Positions 23,750 to 37,507 of a stretch of DNA of 64,000 bases are shown piece after piece; positions within the stretch are counted from its first letter, which is position 1; each line of letters starts with the position of its first letter. Source of the stretch: Spirodela intermedia (taxonomy: Eukaryota; Streptophyta; Magnoliopsida; Alismatales; Araceae); contig LR746268.1 in NCBI GenBank assembly GCA_902729315.2, forward strand, positions 4,271,501 to 4,335,500, written 5' to 3'. Under the pieces are notes generated by a model. It saw nothing but the letters and a program-made list of their open reading frames with translations, did no database searches and was not told where the DNA came from. The position numbers and the translations under genes are program-made.

Positions 23750-26700
23750 TCACATTTCGATGTCTTCTAAATCTGGTAAGGGGAAGCGGAGGATGGCTGC
23801 GATTCCTGTTATCTGTGCCAGTTCTGCTCAAAAGGGAAGGCAACGAAGCAACCATGTGAGGAGGGGAAGCTGTTTTTGCCGACCTTTGGAATGAAAGCGG
23901 AGAGAGATTAATGAAGATATTCGGGAAATCACACGCCCAGGAGGTCAACGCTTACGTTCTCCAGAGACATGCATGGAAGAAAAAATATGTGCAGCGCCCC
24001 CAGAACCTTTGACCGAGTCCACAAAATTAACGTACTTCTTCCTCGTCTCCACATCGGAATTTCTGCGGGAAGGCCATGACAAAACCTTCAGATTTCTCTG
24101 TTCTGTGGGATTAAAGAAAGCATTTTTTTCTTCTTCTTTTTCTCTTCATACAAGTCCAAACCTGCAAGATACAGATTGATACATATAGAGGGGGGGGTAG
24201 ACAGCCAAATGAAAGGCTGGCTTCTGATTGCTAGTAAAATATTATGATGATGACTACTACCCAGTTACCTCAAGCACAAAACGAAAAGAAAAATGAGGGG
24301 TCGGTGATTTTCACATAAATAAGCGAATATGCATGTTTTTTTATTAGGAGAAAACAAAAAACATGCATAAAAAATGAGGGGTTGATGAGAAAACAAAATA
24401 AAAAATATAAAAAATAAAATTTTAGGTTGTGAGAATGAAACTTTGGCTCTGGCCTTATACATAGATTAGGAGAAGACTAGAACAAGAACCAGAAATTCCC
24501 ATCAAAGCAGTCCGGGAAGCCCTATCACGTTACATTCATGCTGTCTACCTACTGGGGACAAAGCTTGGTCTTAAGTACGATCCAAGACAAAAAAAAATAG
24601 TAATTTTAGCCTCAAACTAAAGGGGGGGCATCTGCAAGTCAAGCGGGTTGATCATTTTGCTTATACCTCGTAACAGAATTTATGAATTCTTCTATCAAAA
24701 TGCTAAAAACTTCCCATCGTAGCGTTCTTAAATTAGTCAATATGCAGTAGTCACTCATGAAAACATGCATGGGGAGCAAGAAAGGCACCTGGTGACAATC
24801 CGCAGAATGGAACCGGCAGATCATTGATAAATTCATCACCTTTTTTCATATAATAAGCGAATATGCATGTTTTTTTATTAGGAGAAACAACAGACTCAAA
24901 CCCATGCTAGGATCATCTGAGGATATCTCCAATTTCATAACACAAAAGGCTACACATGACTTAAGCATAGGAGACTCTCTCCACAGTTGTACAATCCTGC
25001 AACTTGAGGAAAACATTTTTCTTTTTTTTCTGAGATTTTTCCTGGGCGTAATCCAACAGATCAAGAAAGAGTTGTAGGATAAATATCAAAGATTCAACCT
25101 GAAAGCAACATTTTGTGAGGAAAACCCCAAAGAAAACATCTGGAAATTACCTCAAAAGGCTATCAGTTATTAAAAGGGTCTGGACGGCCATCCGTTCATG
25201 GGCAACCTCAACATGCTTAGGCCCATAACAGGCACGGCTTGGATCCTAAACAAGAAACAAGCCTTTAGGAGACACTACAGAAGGAAAAGATCTAAAACCA
25301 AATAGAAATTTGTTCAAAGATCAAACTGATGGAAGCGTGTCAAGAAGCCACTATAAGTATAATTTTTATCCAAAAATAATAAAATGATATATGGTACCTA
25401 GTGCACCTAGGAAAGCATTTGGATATTTTATGGTGATATTAAATAGAACATAAAAGACAAAAAAACATACTTACTAGATAATAACAACATTCTAGATGTT
25501 ACACGGCTGAGTACACATAAATGTCCATCGTACATCTTGTGAGACAAAAAGATGCAGATATACCTCTCTGCATCTGAGGTAGGTAATTTTTCATTGCTCT
25601 ATAGCATAAAATTTTCTAAAGATCGGGCAGGATACACTACAAGATGCCAGCTTACAAACTTCACATAACAGTTCGCACACAAAGCTGTTAAAAAACCTTA
25701 AAAAGGAATTTATTAATGTAAACTAGGAATCATATTGAGATCATACTAACATTTGAAAGCATGCTGAAAAAGTCCTTGAGAGCTCGAACCTACAGCAAGA
25801 AGAATACAGTTTCAGCTGTTCTAAAAAAGATAGCCGAAAAGAAAGCAAAAGTAAAGAAATGGAGTACGATATCAAGTTAAATTACTTAAGCGGTACCTCT
25901 TGTGCAGCTTTTGTGTCTTTTATCAAAGCCATAACACTTGGAACGTCCAAAACTTCTTTCAAGCTATGCCTGCACCACAAACATTAACGTGAATAGATGA
26001 TTGGGAAGTAATAACCTTGAGAAATATTCTCCCAGAAGATAAGCGTGTGCATTATCTTAGAGATGGTAATGCCCAAAGGTCTACATAAGATATGTGGCCG
26101 GGGGTGTTTATTAAGAGAGAGAGAGAGCACTCATGTCAGACGGCAGCAGGATTTTTTAAAATGTAAATAGAAAATGATGGGAAATTATGGTTGTGTTTGG
26201 GTCAGGTGTCATGCGAGAGGTGTCATATTGGCCTCATGGCGAGAAGGTGGCAGCTGCAGTTCAGCCTCGCCGGTAGTGGGTGTATCAACAGGGAACGGTC
26301 AGACAGTAAGTAGGATCATACAAACACCAGCAATTATGAGACAACGTAAACTTTTCTTGATGAATGGGTTTAGGGAATATCGTAAGAAAGAAAATACATC
26401 CTTCTATATTCTCACTTTAACCTTAGTTAGCATTCTGTTTCATCAAGATGGGTAAAAAAAAACCGTTTGGAAACATAGATTTTCAGAAGAAAATCACATA
26501 ACAAGTTTAAAGGAAGCAGAAAAAACAAAACTAACTTACTCGCATTGAAATACATATCACAAAATAATGCTGGAAGTGTCACCCAAGAATTATCAATAAA
26601 CAGAAACGAAACGTACTTATATCCTGAGGTCGAATGTGCAAGAATTATACGAGATTTGTTCTCAATGATCGATCTCAGTTGTCGACGCTCCGCCTCTAAG

Positions 26701-29700
26701 AGCATATAGTCACGGAACTGATCCTGAAGGACACCATCAATAGACTCGTTTTGAGAAAAAAAAAAGTCATAAAGTTCCACAATGTTAACAAATATACGAA
26801 GAGCACGAAATTGGACACTTCCTCCAAGACTTAACAAATTAATTGTATAAGTTTTTATTGTTAGAAGTGTTATTATAAAAATTATTTTTCTAAAACTTTA
26901 CTGTGCCACATAATCATTTATATAAAGAGATAAATACAATATGTACATGTCCGAGAAGCATACACAAAAGGAGTGCATGCTATCACAGTTCAAAAGCCTT
27001 TAAACGGAAAAGTTGTTTAGTATCCCATTACAAGCAATCCTTCCACACTCTTCCACATTAGCAACGATAAAATGGCACAATCAATCCATCCAGTAGCTCC
27101 TATGCCCAAAAACATGGCTTTTCGGTTATTGACAAATGGCCTAAATGGGTTGCATTAAGTATGAACCCCGACACTACGAGATACTCCTTGGTTTCCATCT
27201 GTATTCCCGTCTTCCCCATGGTGCACTCAGATATGTTAGAATGCAGATGCGAATACAAGTCATTATGCAAAATCATGGCTAAATTTGCTTAGTGAAGGAG
27301 CACCTAGAGAATAAATGGTCCGCCTCTTCCTCAACTCCATATAGGCAGCAAGAGGTACTAATGTTGCCTAGGTGCCATATCTAATCACATGAGGGGAGGT
27401 AGCCATGTGAAACTCCCCCGATGAAACATCTCGCTTTCAAGGGTTCGCATGATGTTTGATGCCCAAGTCATGAATAATGAGACAATGAACATCTAAATTG
27501 AAAATTTCCACGTACTCATTTTGAGTTTCATGAATTAGGTTTATAATCTATGCAGCAATTACTAAGATGAGGAGAACTGGGAGATCTATCATCAGCCTTG
27601 TTTCTTCCTTGGGTATATCTCCTAAATTCAAGGCTCCGACATCCTTGTATTCCATTTGGATCAAAAATTCTCCTACCCTTACTGTGGATCCTCCCAAAAC
27701 AGGAAGGGAGAGTTCCCATACGACCAATCCTCCCGAAATGAGAGCACAATCACACGAAAAAAGTAACTAAATGGGTAAGATATCATTCAACTATCCTGAG
27801 ATGTCCAGCACCCATTACCCGGGGAAGAAACTGGATTTATAAATTCATGGTGAAATAATAGATTTTGAAATTTTAAGTCGTTTTCCATATCCAGAATGCT
27901 TACGATCAGAATGAAATTCGACCACAACTATTCACATTAAATGAAGATCTTAGAGAAAATCAGGCAAAAGATGATGAGAGGAGGAAGAAAGGGGATGCAC
28001 GAAGACCACAATTGTTTGGGGGCTGTTTTTGAGAACTTTCTGAGACCTACTCAGCCCGCTATTCTCAAGGGGTTTCTTATTCAACTCAACTAATTATAGA
28101 GTAACAGTGATGCCCATGTGTCCGTTTACAGTTTTACAGGAAAGTAGAAAAAAGACAGTTTCACTTATAAACCCAGTCGTTCGTTTACAGTTATATCATA
28201 TACTTTGGAGACAATGGTTTCTCAGTTCTTCTACGTGGAAGCTCACCTATCTTGTAACTTATCTGAAATAAAAGTGTTAACTCATATTTTTGTATTATTT
28301 AGTGATACATATGGATGCTAGCTAAATAATCTATCCCCTGCGCAAGGCTTTCACTGTATACAAATGGCAAACAACATCATTAAATCACTAGTTGAACGGA
28401 CCTTGGTGAAGCCAGGGCTTGCAATCACTGCACATTGAACAACCTTGAAGTCAAGATGCTTCAGGAAAGCCTGAGAATTGCAAAACATTTTTAGCCCAGT
28501 ACAAGTCTCACACAAAACAAGAGTGTAGATTAGTTAAGCAAACACAAAACTAACAGCACATAACAAAAGAAGAATGAGATCACGGGAATGTAAGAATAGT
28601 TCACCTGTAGAACATTCTCGAAAAACTTCTTTAAGGCCTGGAAGAATAAAAGAATTATCAGGATTAATATAAATAAGATAGTGGCAGCTTAACATGCAGA
28701 AGCGTACTGTTTCGTAACCAGCAATAGCAGGACCGTGCTTCCGAGGAATTGAAGACTCTATCCGTGAGCGAGTTGTTGTAATACTGTTTAAGGAGATTTT
28801 TCGTGTCAACCATTCACGAAAATAATTAAAATAAAAAGAGTTAATAAATGGGAGCTAAAAATCCGTGACATATAAAGACCCATGGAATGACATAGAATGG
28901 ATTGAGTAAAAAGTAAGTGCAATGTAATCCACAAGCTTAACAATTGATGTCAGCTAAAACTTTGTCGACAACATTAGAATAGGAATATTATGAAATTACT
29001 CACGATTATGCTAGAGATGCCACATTGGTAAAGAAAAAGCACTTTATGATGGGAGACTGTTTTACCAATACACTCGCATTAGGTATGAATTAGATATGAA
29101 TCCTACAATGAACCATCTGTTGAGAATTGATCTTGACTGAGATTCTTGCAACTTGGAGAATGAAAGGAGTCGATCTTCACGATCCTCCTCTTCCAGGAAG
29201 ATGAATCAGTCACCACTTCTTGGAGCAGAGTTTCCACAATCCCGAAATCTCACATCAATTATCTTGGTTTCCCACTTAAGTACAGGTCACATGAGTTAAT
29301 GGGCCAGGCCCATTACATTAGACTTTAAGTGGATCCGTTAACAGTCTAATGGATCCACTTAACATAGGGAATGACAGAGAAGGACGAAAATACAGTGAAA
29401 AGAAACAGATAGAAAAGAAAAACAATCCTAGAGAGTTCAATACCATCTGTGCCATTGTATACTGTCAAAGTGTTCGTTTCAAGTACAGGAATTTTGAGAT
29501 CTATTTCAATATTTTCAGTGTTTTATATTAAAGCATATAAGAATATATAGATGCTTGTGACAATTTTATTGTTTTATTTCGCGATGGGAAAGAAACAGCA
29601 GAAAAGTTGAATCTCAAATGATTATGCCATAGTCATTTCTGCAAGAATCAGGATGACAAAGTAACTAATCAAGTTACTCTCAAGCATTTCATACTATCTT

Positions 29701-32700
29701 CTTTCAATTTTTTTGAAGATTTTATACTCTGTCAGAGGCAAGGGCATCTTAATAAGTGGTCATGGCCATCCAATCCCCTGAATGAAAGCCTCTATTAAAC
29801 TGGTCGTCCTAATAGAAATATGATTTCCCTTTTTTTTTTTGGGTGCTTGGAAAGTAAATTGCATCTCTATGTCTGCACAAGGAGATAACAGCAAGAGAAA
29901 ATGAAATTGATATCGGATAAAATTAAAGACAATATATAACATTCAATCCAAAATATCATAGCTTTGAAATCTCATCAATGACATTTGTACCTTCTGCCAA
30001 TAAGAAAAATCTGTGCCAAGCCCTCTTGCATCAGTATTACTGCTAGATCAGCACTTGCAGCAGGATCTGAAACACAATACAGGTCCAGTCAGAGCACCAA
30101 AAAAAATACATACATCATGCAGGCAGGCATTCACACAGTTACTTCCATACTCCCAGCCATATCAGTGCAGAATGGGTGAGATAGAGTCGAGTTGACATAG
30201 TGGATAGAAATTTAGAAACACAGCCGATTTAAATGAGTCGTGTCCAAGAATAAAACAGCCCAAGAAAAATCTTATGCCAAGCATACGACTTGAGTATAGT
30301 TTGTTTGCCCTGTTTGCATCACAGGCTCCTGTTTAAACAAGATTTTTATACTGTAATATTTTTAATCGTCTACAATAAATGAATTTCCTTTCCAAATCAG
30401 AAAACCGCAGGCACAATCTTGTCCTATCTTTCCCTTTGTTGCCCGTTGAATAAACTACTTGGAAAAGTAATATGTTTCTACAGAGGGAAAGTTACAACAT
30501 GTCTCATTCGTCAATCCTCATTTGCACTTTCAAACATTTTATGGAGTATTCCCACAAACAACGAAAACTTGATGCTGGGATCTTCAACAACTGATTCAAA
30601 TGATCCATTTCCCATAAACAATTCACACCCCAAGCACCAGTTCATGCACAATATGATGTGCATGCACATAAATGTATAGTTCGGTTCCTATCAACCGTTG
30701 GTGTTAAAGGGAGAACTGCGAGGAGTAGGGGCCTTTAGTCTTTTGATGTGAGTAGGGAATGTATGCTCTGTTTCTGAACCTCACCCCACCCAAGGAAAGC
30801 TTTGCTGTAATTTTTTGTCCCACGCTTCTAAAGGGAAAATTTGGAACACTTGTCCAAACTACTTCATCCCAGCAAATAGCTGACATATATAATACAAATC
30901 AACAGGTAAATCGTCAAGACTATCAAGATAAGCTAGCAAAAATCAAAATGTGATTTTGAGTTTTAGTGTGTTTGAGGAAGGAAGTGAAATATTCTGAAAA
31001 ACGTTGTAAAATCTTCTTGATGTGTTTTAAAATCAATGAAGAAATAATGAAATGAATATGCTTTAGAACTTGGTCAGTTTTCTCATAGGCCCACTTTTCA
31101 AGTTCATGATTGTTTCGTCATTTGAAATATGGCCATTCCATTACCGTCACATTAAAAAAAAGATACAATAGAAGATGAAAAAAAAATGTCTGATAGAATT
31201 TTGTATGCCATCTGTATCCATCTCCATATCTCCGCTATGCCATTTTCTAAGATAAAAATTGATTCTTCAAATACACTTCAAAAACCACAAAAAATTACCA
31301 AGTTTAAGAGAAAAGAGACATACCACATGCTTGCTTAAGTATATCCAATGCCAATGAGTCCCAAACATCCTATAATGTTTATAGAGCTGAATCTATTAGA
31401 ACCACATAAATATTTCATAATAAACTGAGCTGAATGCACAATGATGAGCTATATGTAAAAGGCGATATAAATTCAACAATTGAATGAAAAATGAAATTCC
31501 TTCGTTTCAGCTGAAACAGAAGAAAATGAAAGATTGATACGCAACAGATATTATGGGTCAGAATGAAAAGTGTGATGTTGTATTGAGAAATAACACAGAA
31601 TTCATGAACATACTTTTCTTATAACAAATGGTCGATGTGGCTCAATTTCGAGTGTATGGAACTGTCCAATCTGCAATCAGCTATAAATTGATTATACCAT
31701 TATTAAGCACTAGTAAAGTGTAAAATCATATGTAGCAAAATATCTACCTTCACATATTCGTTCTCCAATATATTCTTGCCACGTATACGTAAGACAGACC
31801 CCTCTTTGTCGTAATCAACAGCCTGAAAGAAAAAGAAAACAACTGCTTTAAAGCAGACAGCTATGGTACATTTTCATCAAGCATTTGAGAGCTTTATAAT
31901 TAGTCAAACACTTCTATAAGATCATACACATCATCCGTTACCATCATTTTTTCTTGAAGGTATAAAAATGAAAAGTGTAGAGTCATTTGATATTCGTCAA
32001 TGATACTAAGAGAAAACTGTCGTTTGGACTTATTTGAAGACCAAAAGCAGGTCATAACCAGATTAAGAATGCAATCGATTCTGGCTACACATTGTGTCAA
32101 GACTCAGATAAAAAATCTCCCTCTTAAGATCCTACGTGTGGGTTTTGAACGACTTGAAGTCAAGTGTAGTTTATAAGCCTATAAAGAGCTAATAGAAAGA
32201 ATTCCAAAACTTGCGAGAGAAGATGACTCAGAGTAAAAGAAAAACCAACATGCAATACCAATGGATACATTGCTGGCTGTCAGAGGATAGACTGTTTCCT
32301 CAGTCATCAACCCAAATATTAAGAGTATATGACACATCTTTGCACTCCACAAAAAAGATACAATACTCTCTCCACTGAAAAGTACTCGACATTACCTTTT
32401 TCCTATGCACCACAGACCAAGCCTATTCCTTCACAATACCACTTTCAATATTCTATAAAGTCCATCATACGAAGTATCATAGCATTCTTGTATCCTCCTA
32501 TTCCCTACCTAGTAAAGAATAAAATCTGGGTCTCTCTTCTCTTCATTTCAGTTGGTCTAAGCTGAAGAAAATTTTTCAAGCTACTCTTAACATTTGAGAA
32601 ATATTTCATGTCTATCAATCTTCTGCCTCAATGAATTTTAATAGCAGTCTAAGGCCTGCCTGCTTAATTTAAATTTACATATGCATATCCAAAATCAACA

Positions 32701-35542
32701 TTGTTTGTTCCTTCATGAAGTGGATAGGATGAAGCATTCATTTAATATCAAAGTACTCAGTAAATGCTATTGGATGCGGACATCATCTTGAAATGTGGGG
32801 CAATAAACAACAGAATTCGGACACCTAATGATGGTTTGTCAGGTTGCAGAGATAGGAGTGTAAAGCTCCTGCAATGTATTCACACCTGACCGCTGTTTAA
32901 ACCCTCATTACCCAAACCATTAATAACCGAAAAGTATCCATCAACTCAGTCATGAAGGGCAGCTCTGAAGTTGTCTGACTTTCATATGCCTTACCGCTTC
33001 AGAAAGCAAAGCCAGTTCAGAGTCATGAAAGAAGCTCCCAAAGAAACATCATAGCAAACTTTCCAAATATATCCATGTGCACGCATATATGTGTAATAAG
33101 GGAATATAGCAATGTTATACCCAGGTACACAAATAATGTCCCTAGATATGTTTGGTTAAATGATAAACTCATCTTAATAGCGATTAAACTAAGTCCTATT
33201 GGATACAAGTTACATTATAATAGCTTTCCATTCGAACATCAAAACTATTATACAATAAAAAGCATTATAGAAAAGAAAAGGTAGGTATGCGTGGATGTGT
33301 GTTTAGATATAAAAGGAGACAGAAGTGATCAGTGAAAAAGTATAAGTTCAATATCCTTGGTTTTGGGATGTATGCATATATGCAGATAAAATGTCACAAT
33401 TAAATATAAGGTAGACCACCTTATTTTCTGGTGTATCCTACCTCAACTTTTATTTCTAACTTCAACTTGACACGCTCAGCATCACGTCCACCAGATGCCA
33501 TCTCCCTCATAACTTTCCTAGAATAGCAGGACAAAGCAGTAAAGGATACAAGAATAATCAACAAATTGTTCAAAAGTTTAATCATCCAAGAGCTTTTGGG
33601 ACAATATTTTGACCCTAGTAAATAGAGCATGATTCATAGTAAAGGAAAACTTCTTTCCAGCCGAGTTTGCCAACATACAAAGCAAAAAGGCATGGCAGAT
33701 GCAACTTCAGGTGGAGGCTGTACTGGGTCCCTGAGGCATGCAGAGGAGCATTCCGGGAGAGAAGCAGCAAGAAAACATTGTAATTTTCAGAAAAATTCCA
33801 AAAGCTATACTTTAAAGATTGCCCTGAGGAGAAGGAATAACTTGAAAAAATAGGGACCACCCACTTCCCTAGGACTCATTTCACCACAAGTGTCATCATC
33901 TGACAGCTCTTTCTGTTATCTTTGAAGGCCAAAACTTTTGTAAACTGAAAATTGTAACAAATATGCGTAAATTTATCTAAAAAATATTTGTTGAAATAGC
34001 TATATTTTTTTAGTCGGATCTTACAAAGTAAAGCAACTCTGTGAATCCCCTTTAAAAAATACACTAGAGTTCCAACAAATTTCAAGTATCTTTCCATGGT
34101 TACCCAAGCAAATATCCAAAGTTAAAACTCAACCAGCCCAGTTTGAAGCACAATTCGTACCCTACCCCATTGAAAGTCTCTCGACACTAACTTGTACTAT
34201 TCAATAAATGCTTTATCCAATTTCAAGTGTTTTAACCTTAATATAGCTAAGTCGTCTTTGGGTCTCAATTCGTCCAATTAACTGATCCACATAAGAAAAC
34301 GGGTTCAGCCATCAAATCCTGGCAAGAACGATCATTAGAAAGGTATCAGGAAAATCACTCAGACCATAACCAGAAACAATCTGTAATCAACCCAAAGGGT
34401 TAATGACTCATGTAAGATTTTCGCCACCCCTAACACTACTAACTGCATCGTTTCTATTTTCTACCCTGCCATAGGTAAGCCTGTTTTCATGTCTTGAGAA
34501 ATTTTCGATATCTCCTTGCAAACTATGGAATTATTAATGTGATGAGGAAGGTTACATTTAACTATGTCAAGGTGCATAACTAAACAGACATCAATGATCT
34601 GTTGAGTAGCTGATATGATATCCGTCCACAGCATATTGTTTTTATGGATGGAAGATCCTTCCACGATTCATCATGAAAGTTTCACCAAAAAATTCTTAGC
34701 AATAACTTCATTAAAAGGGTGATCAATCCCATCTTTAATTGATTCAAAAAATTGAGATTTTTGGAGTACCGGTCATTCTGTCAAGCAGGCACGGTATACA
34801 GATGGAGAAAACATTATGTAATGACTTCTCTCTTACTTTTTGTATCGTCACGTTAGATGGGCAGAAAACCCAATTGTGAACTTCTTAAGTTCCCCGTTCT
34901 GTTCTGAGCGACATCATTTACCTTTGTGACTGTTTTATGAAAAAGGATTGTTTCCACCCTCAAACGAAAATGCCATTCCATCGGAAAATCTGATGGGGTG
35001 GCACCACACTACAAGGGAACTTCTCCCCTTCTGATAAACAACATGATGCGCAGGAAAATCTACCAGCTTCTATGAAATTAGACGTTCGGCAATCTGCCTG
35101 CAAAAAATAGATGACGTTTCGATCTGGAAGCACTCAACCATTTAAACACATATTGGTATTCTTGTTGATCATATTCTCCACGAATACTACTACCACGCGA
35201 TACGTGAATTAGAAACAACCAATATAGAAATTTGCCGGAAAACAATGAAAAAAACAGAACCAGGGGAGAAGAAGAACGACCACATTGAACGGAGGTGTAC
35301 CTGACTGTAACGGCCATGACTGAATCCCCAACATTGATCAGGTTGTAGGCGTGCCACATGTCATCCTCTTCTTCCGGAATTATCTGGAAATTTAAATAGA
35401 GTAAAAGGACAGCTGCCAAAGGTAAGTAGGTAGGCCGCAACGCAAGAAAGAGCAAACCAGACGAAGATGAAGAAGAATTGGATCGACGCACCTTGATGCT
35501 GCCTGGTCCGTTGGGGATCAAGTCCTTGCGCACGATCTTCAT
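23750..35542 (-). CDS. PELO: Pelota (Dom34) ribosome-rescue factor, complete, 16 exons
   Basis: Role (family knowledge): Pelota, with the GTPase Hbs1, enters the empty A site of stalled ribosomes and drives no-go and non-stop mRNA decay. Minus-strand exons: 35542-35492, 35383-35301, 33517-33442, 31822-31748, 31670-31614, 31369-31324, 30066-29991, 28783-28708, 28637-28605, 28470-28402, 26723-26617, 25969-25897, 25789-25751, 25245-25151, 24062-23956 and 23823-23750. All junctions keep frame and give 378 codons plus TGA, the canonical plant length. Start [17 protein letters not shown]; then [18 protein letters not shown] (Sm-like domain 1), [15 protein letters not shown] (domain 2, without the GGQ of eRF1), [20 protein letters not shown], and VSGEQ + [19 protein letters not shown] in domain 3, with an acidic tail. 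The last two exons lie more than 1 kb beyond exon 14 and are easy to miss. Introns are AT-rich with no nested gene seen. Convergent with the upstream membrane-protein gene. Confidence 0.95.
24321..24887. repeat. 33-bp exact direct repeat pair in Pelota intron 14
   Basis: The same 33 bases, beginning AAGCGAATATGCATG, occur at 24321-24353 and 24855-24887 (534 bp apart); flanking bases are also similar. Just after the first copy, ATGCATGTTTTTT (24329-24341) and AAAAAACATGCAT (24356-24368) form a 13-bp perfect inverted repeat. The pair could mark a local duplication or an old insertion inside the intron. Confidence 0.85.
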
Positions 35543-35777
35543 GGCCGGCGACGGCAGCCGCGCGGCAGAGGAGTGTGGGACGGCAGCACGAGGCGGCAAA
35601 CCTCTTCACTCGACGTTCGTTCCCTCGTTAATGGAAACGGCAGCACGCGTCGTGTTTATCGAGAGACGTCAGAATCCTGAGATTTCCCGTTCAAGCACAA
35701 GCACGTCACCATTCCAAAAGCCGTTCTCCGGATGTCTGCTGCGTCTGAAATCCATTCCCGAAAGCTATTCCTAAATG

Positions 35778-35821
35778 AGCCCATTGGACATAGGCCCAAA
35801 GTCTTTATACCATCCGGCCCA
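35778..35821 (-). promoter_or_regulatory. Cluster of three site II (TGGGCY) elements upstream of Pelota
   Basis: Read on the minus strand, TGGGCC occurs at 35821-35816 and 35798-35793, and TGGGCT at 35783-35778, 236-280 bp upstream of the Pelota ATG. Site II elements bind TCP factors and are frequent in promoters of plant translation and cell-cycle genes, which fits the function of Pelota. Activity is inferred. Confidence 0.5.
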
Positions 35822-35824
35822 TGG

Positions 35825-37507
35825 CCTATTCCCGCGTCTTGACAAACGGGAACCGATCGGAAAGAGGAGATGAGCTCTTTCCTTTCACCAGGCATTCAAC
35901 TATTTAAAGCCCATCTTTGTAGACTGTTCTATCATTCCTGCTCTCCTTTCTAAGGAGTAAAGTGTGGTACCTTAGGAACCTCACACGTGTCCCCCTTGCG
36001 TGTATGAAGTCTTTAATGTGTTAGAGGAACAAAGTTTTCAATGAGATATTTTTCCCTGCTTCCTCGTAACATGGCCATCCCTTGTCTACTCTTTATCTCC
36101 TCCCTGGTCATCTTTGGCTTCATCTTAAGCCTGCCAGCCCTTGGATTCTGAGGACAACAAGCTTATCTTCTTCTCACTAAAACATTTGTCCCACCAAAAG
36201 ACGTCTTCTTCCTACCTGAACAAAGATTATACATTTGACTTCATATAGAACAAAGATTGATTTGTGAGGCATTTATACAATTTGGCATAAGATCATTTTT
36301 ATTTTTTTTAATGGTTCATATATCATTTAAATGATGTCTCAATCTGCAAGTTATATACTCTCTTCTTCATATCTCTTTGCTGCGTACCTCTATCAATTGG
36401 TTTGCTTCATGATGGTCACTGTTTTCGAGTTGCATTGCATCAAATTGAGTGAGTTGGAGGACAATAGGAAATTAAATGACCTTTTATATGCTCTTGACCT
36501 CAATCAAGTTGTGATCTTTGTCAAAAGTGTTAACATAGCAAATGGAGCTTGACAAACTTCTTGTGAGTGTAATTTTCTATTGAACTGCATTCATTCTAGA
36601 ATGTCACACGTAGAATAGTAAATGAATCATGCCATCGCTTTGTGTGTTTAGAATTACTTGTCTTTATGATGGACAATCAAGCTTATACTTCAATGAAACT
36701 TGAGAAATAAAAGTTTCTTGTTGGAAGCATTGTTCTTCTTTTTTATTTGACTCTTTTTTAATTTCCAAGTGTTTTTTTGAAATCAAATTCAATCAAGAAA
36801 TCTCAATTTATGCTTTACCTATTTGACTATGTTTTAGTGATCTAATGGTCCGAATGATAACTGGTGTTCCACTACAACCAAATATTCTATTTGAATAATT
36901 TAATTTATTTTTTTTCCAATAGTTTAGAGTTTGTCTATCTAAAAATGATGATAATGTTTAATTTCTGGTCTCTTTTTACTAGTTCTTTCTTTTTTCTTTT
37001 CTTGATTGTAAGAACTAAATGTTTTCTTGATCATAACATCTTTATAATGGTTAAACCCACTCAAGTGGAGCAACAAAGTTAAGATCACTGGACGAGTGAA
37101 AGATTCTTCATTAGTGGTGGGCGGGACGAGTGGAAGATTCTTCATGGGATCTGGTGATCCTTATAGGAACTAAGGGAACCATAGGATAGCCCTCTTTTTG
37201 CCTTTTATCAATGATCCTAACACCCCTAGTTGGAACTTTATATGAATCCGTAGAGTGTGGTTCTTTTCAAGTAATTACAATCTTAATTTTCTAAAATAAG
37301 TGCAATTAACCTACTCATGATCCTTCTTAACTTAGCCAAAGACAATCTTAATCTCTACTTTCTTTTCGCTAATGATATTTCTCTTTGGTTCCGCCTCCTT
37401 ATCATCTGCCTTGTTGTCAACCCACCATCACTAGTAGACCCCCTTTCATCAACCACCATGTCACCGTTGACTTGACACTTCATCTAAGGGAATTCAACCT
37501 TGGTGGG
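35825..37507. other. Upstream flank of Pelota and AT-rich spacer
   Basis: No gene seen; frames are short and AT-driven. A 34-bp-period duplication of GACGAGTG(G)AAGATTCTTCAT lies at about 37092-37144. Region ends at the first LTR copy. Confidence 0.5.

Noticed and set aside
24639-24839. Minus-strand frame reading PMHV...LT...LR, resembling the end of Pelota
   Set aside because: The match was chance-level, and the true exons (SSMHVSGEQ at 24062-23956 and [14 protein letters not shown] at 23823-23750) were found further on.
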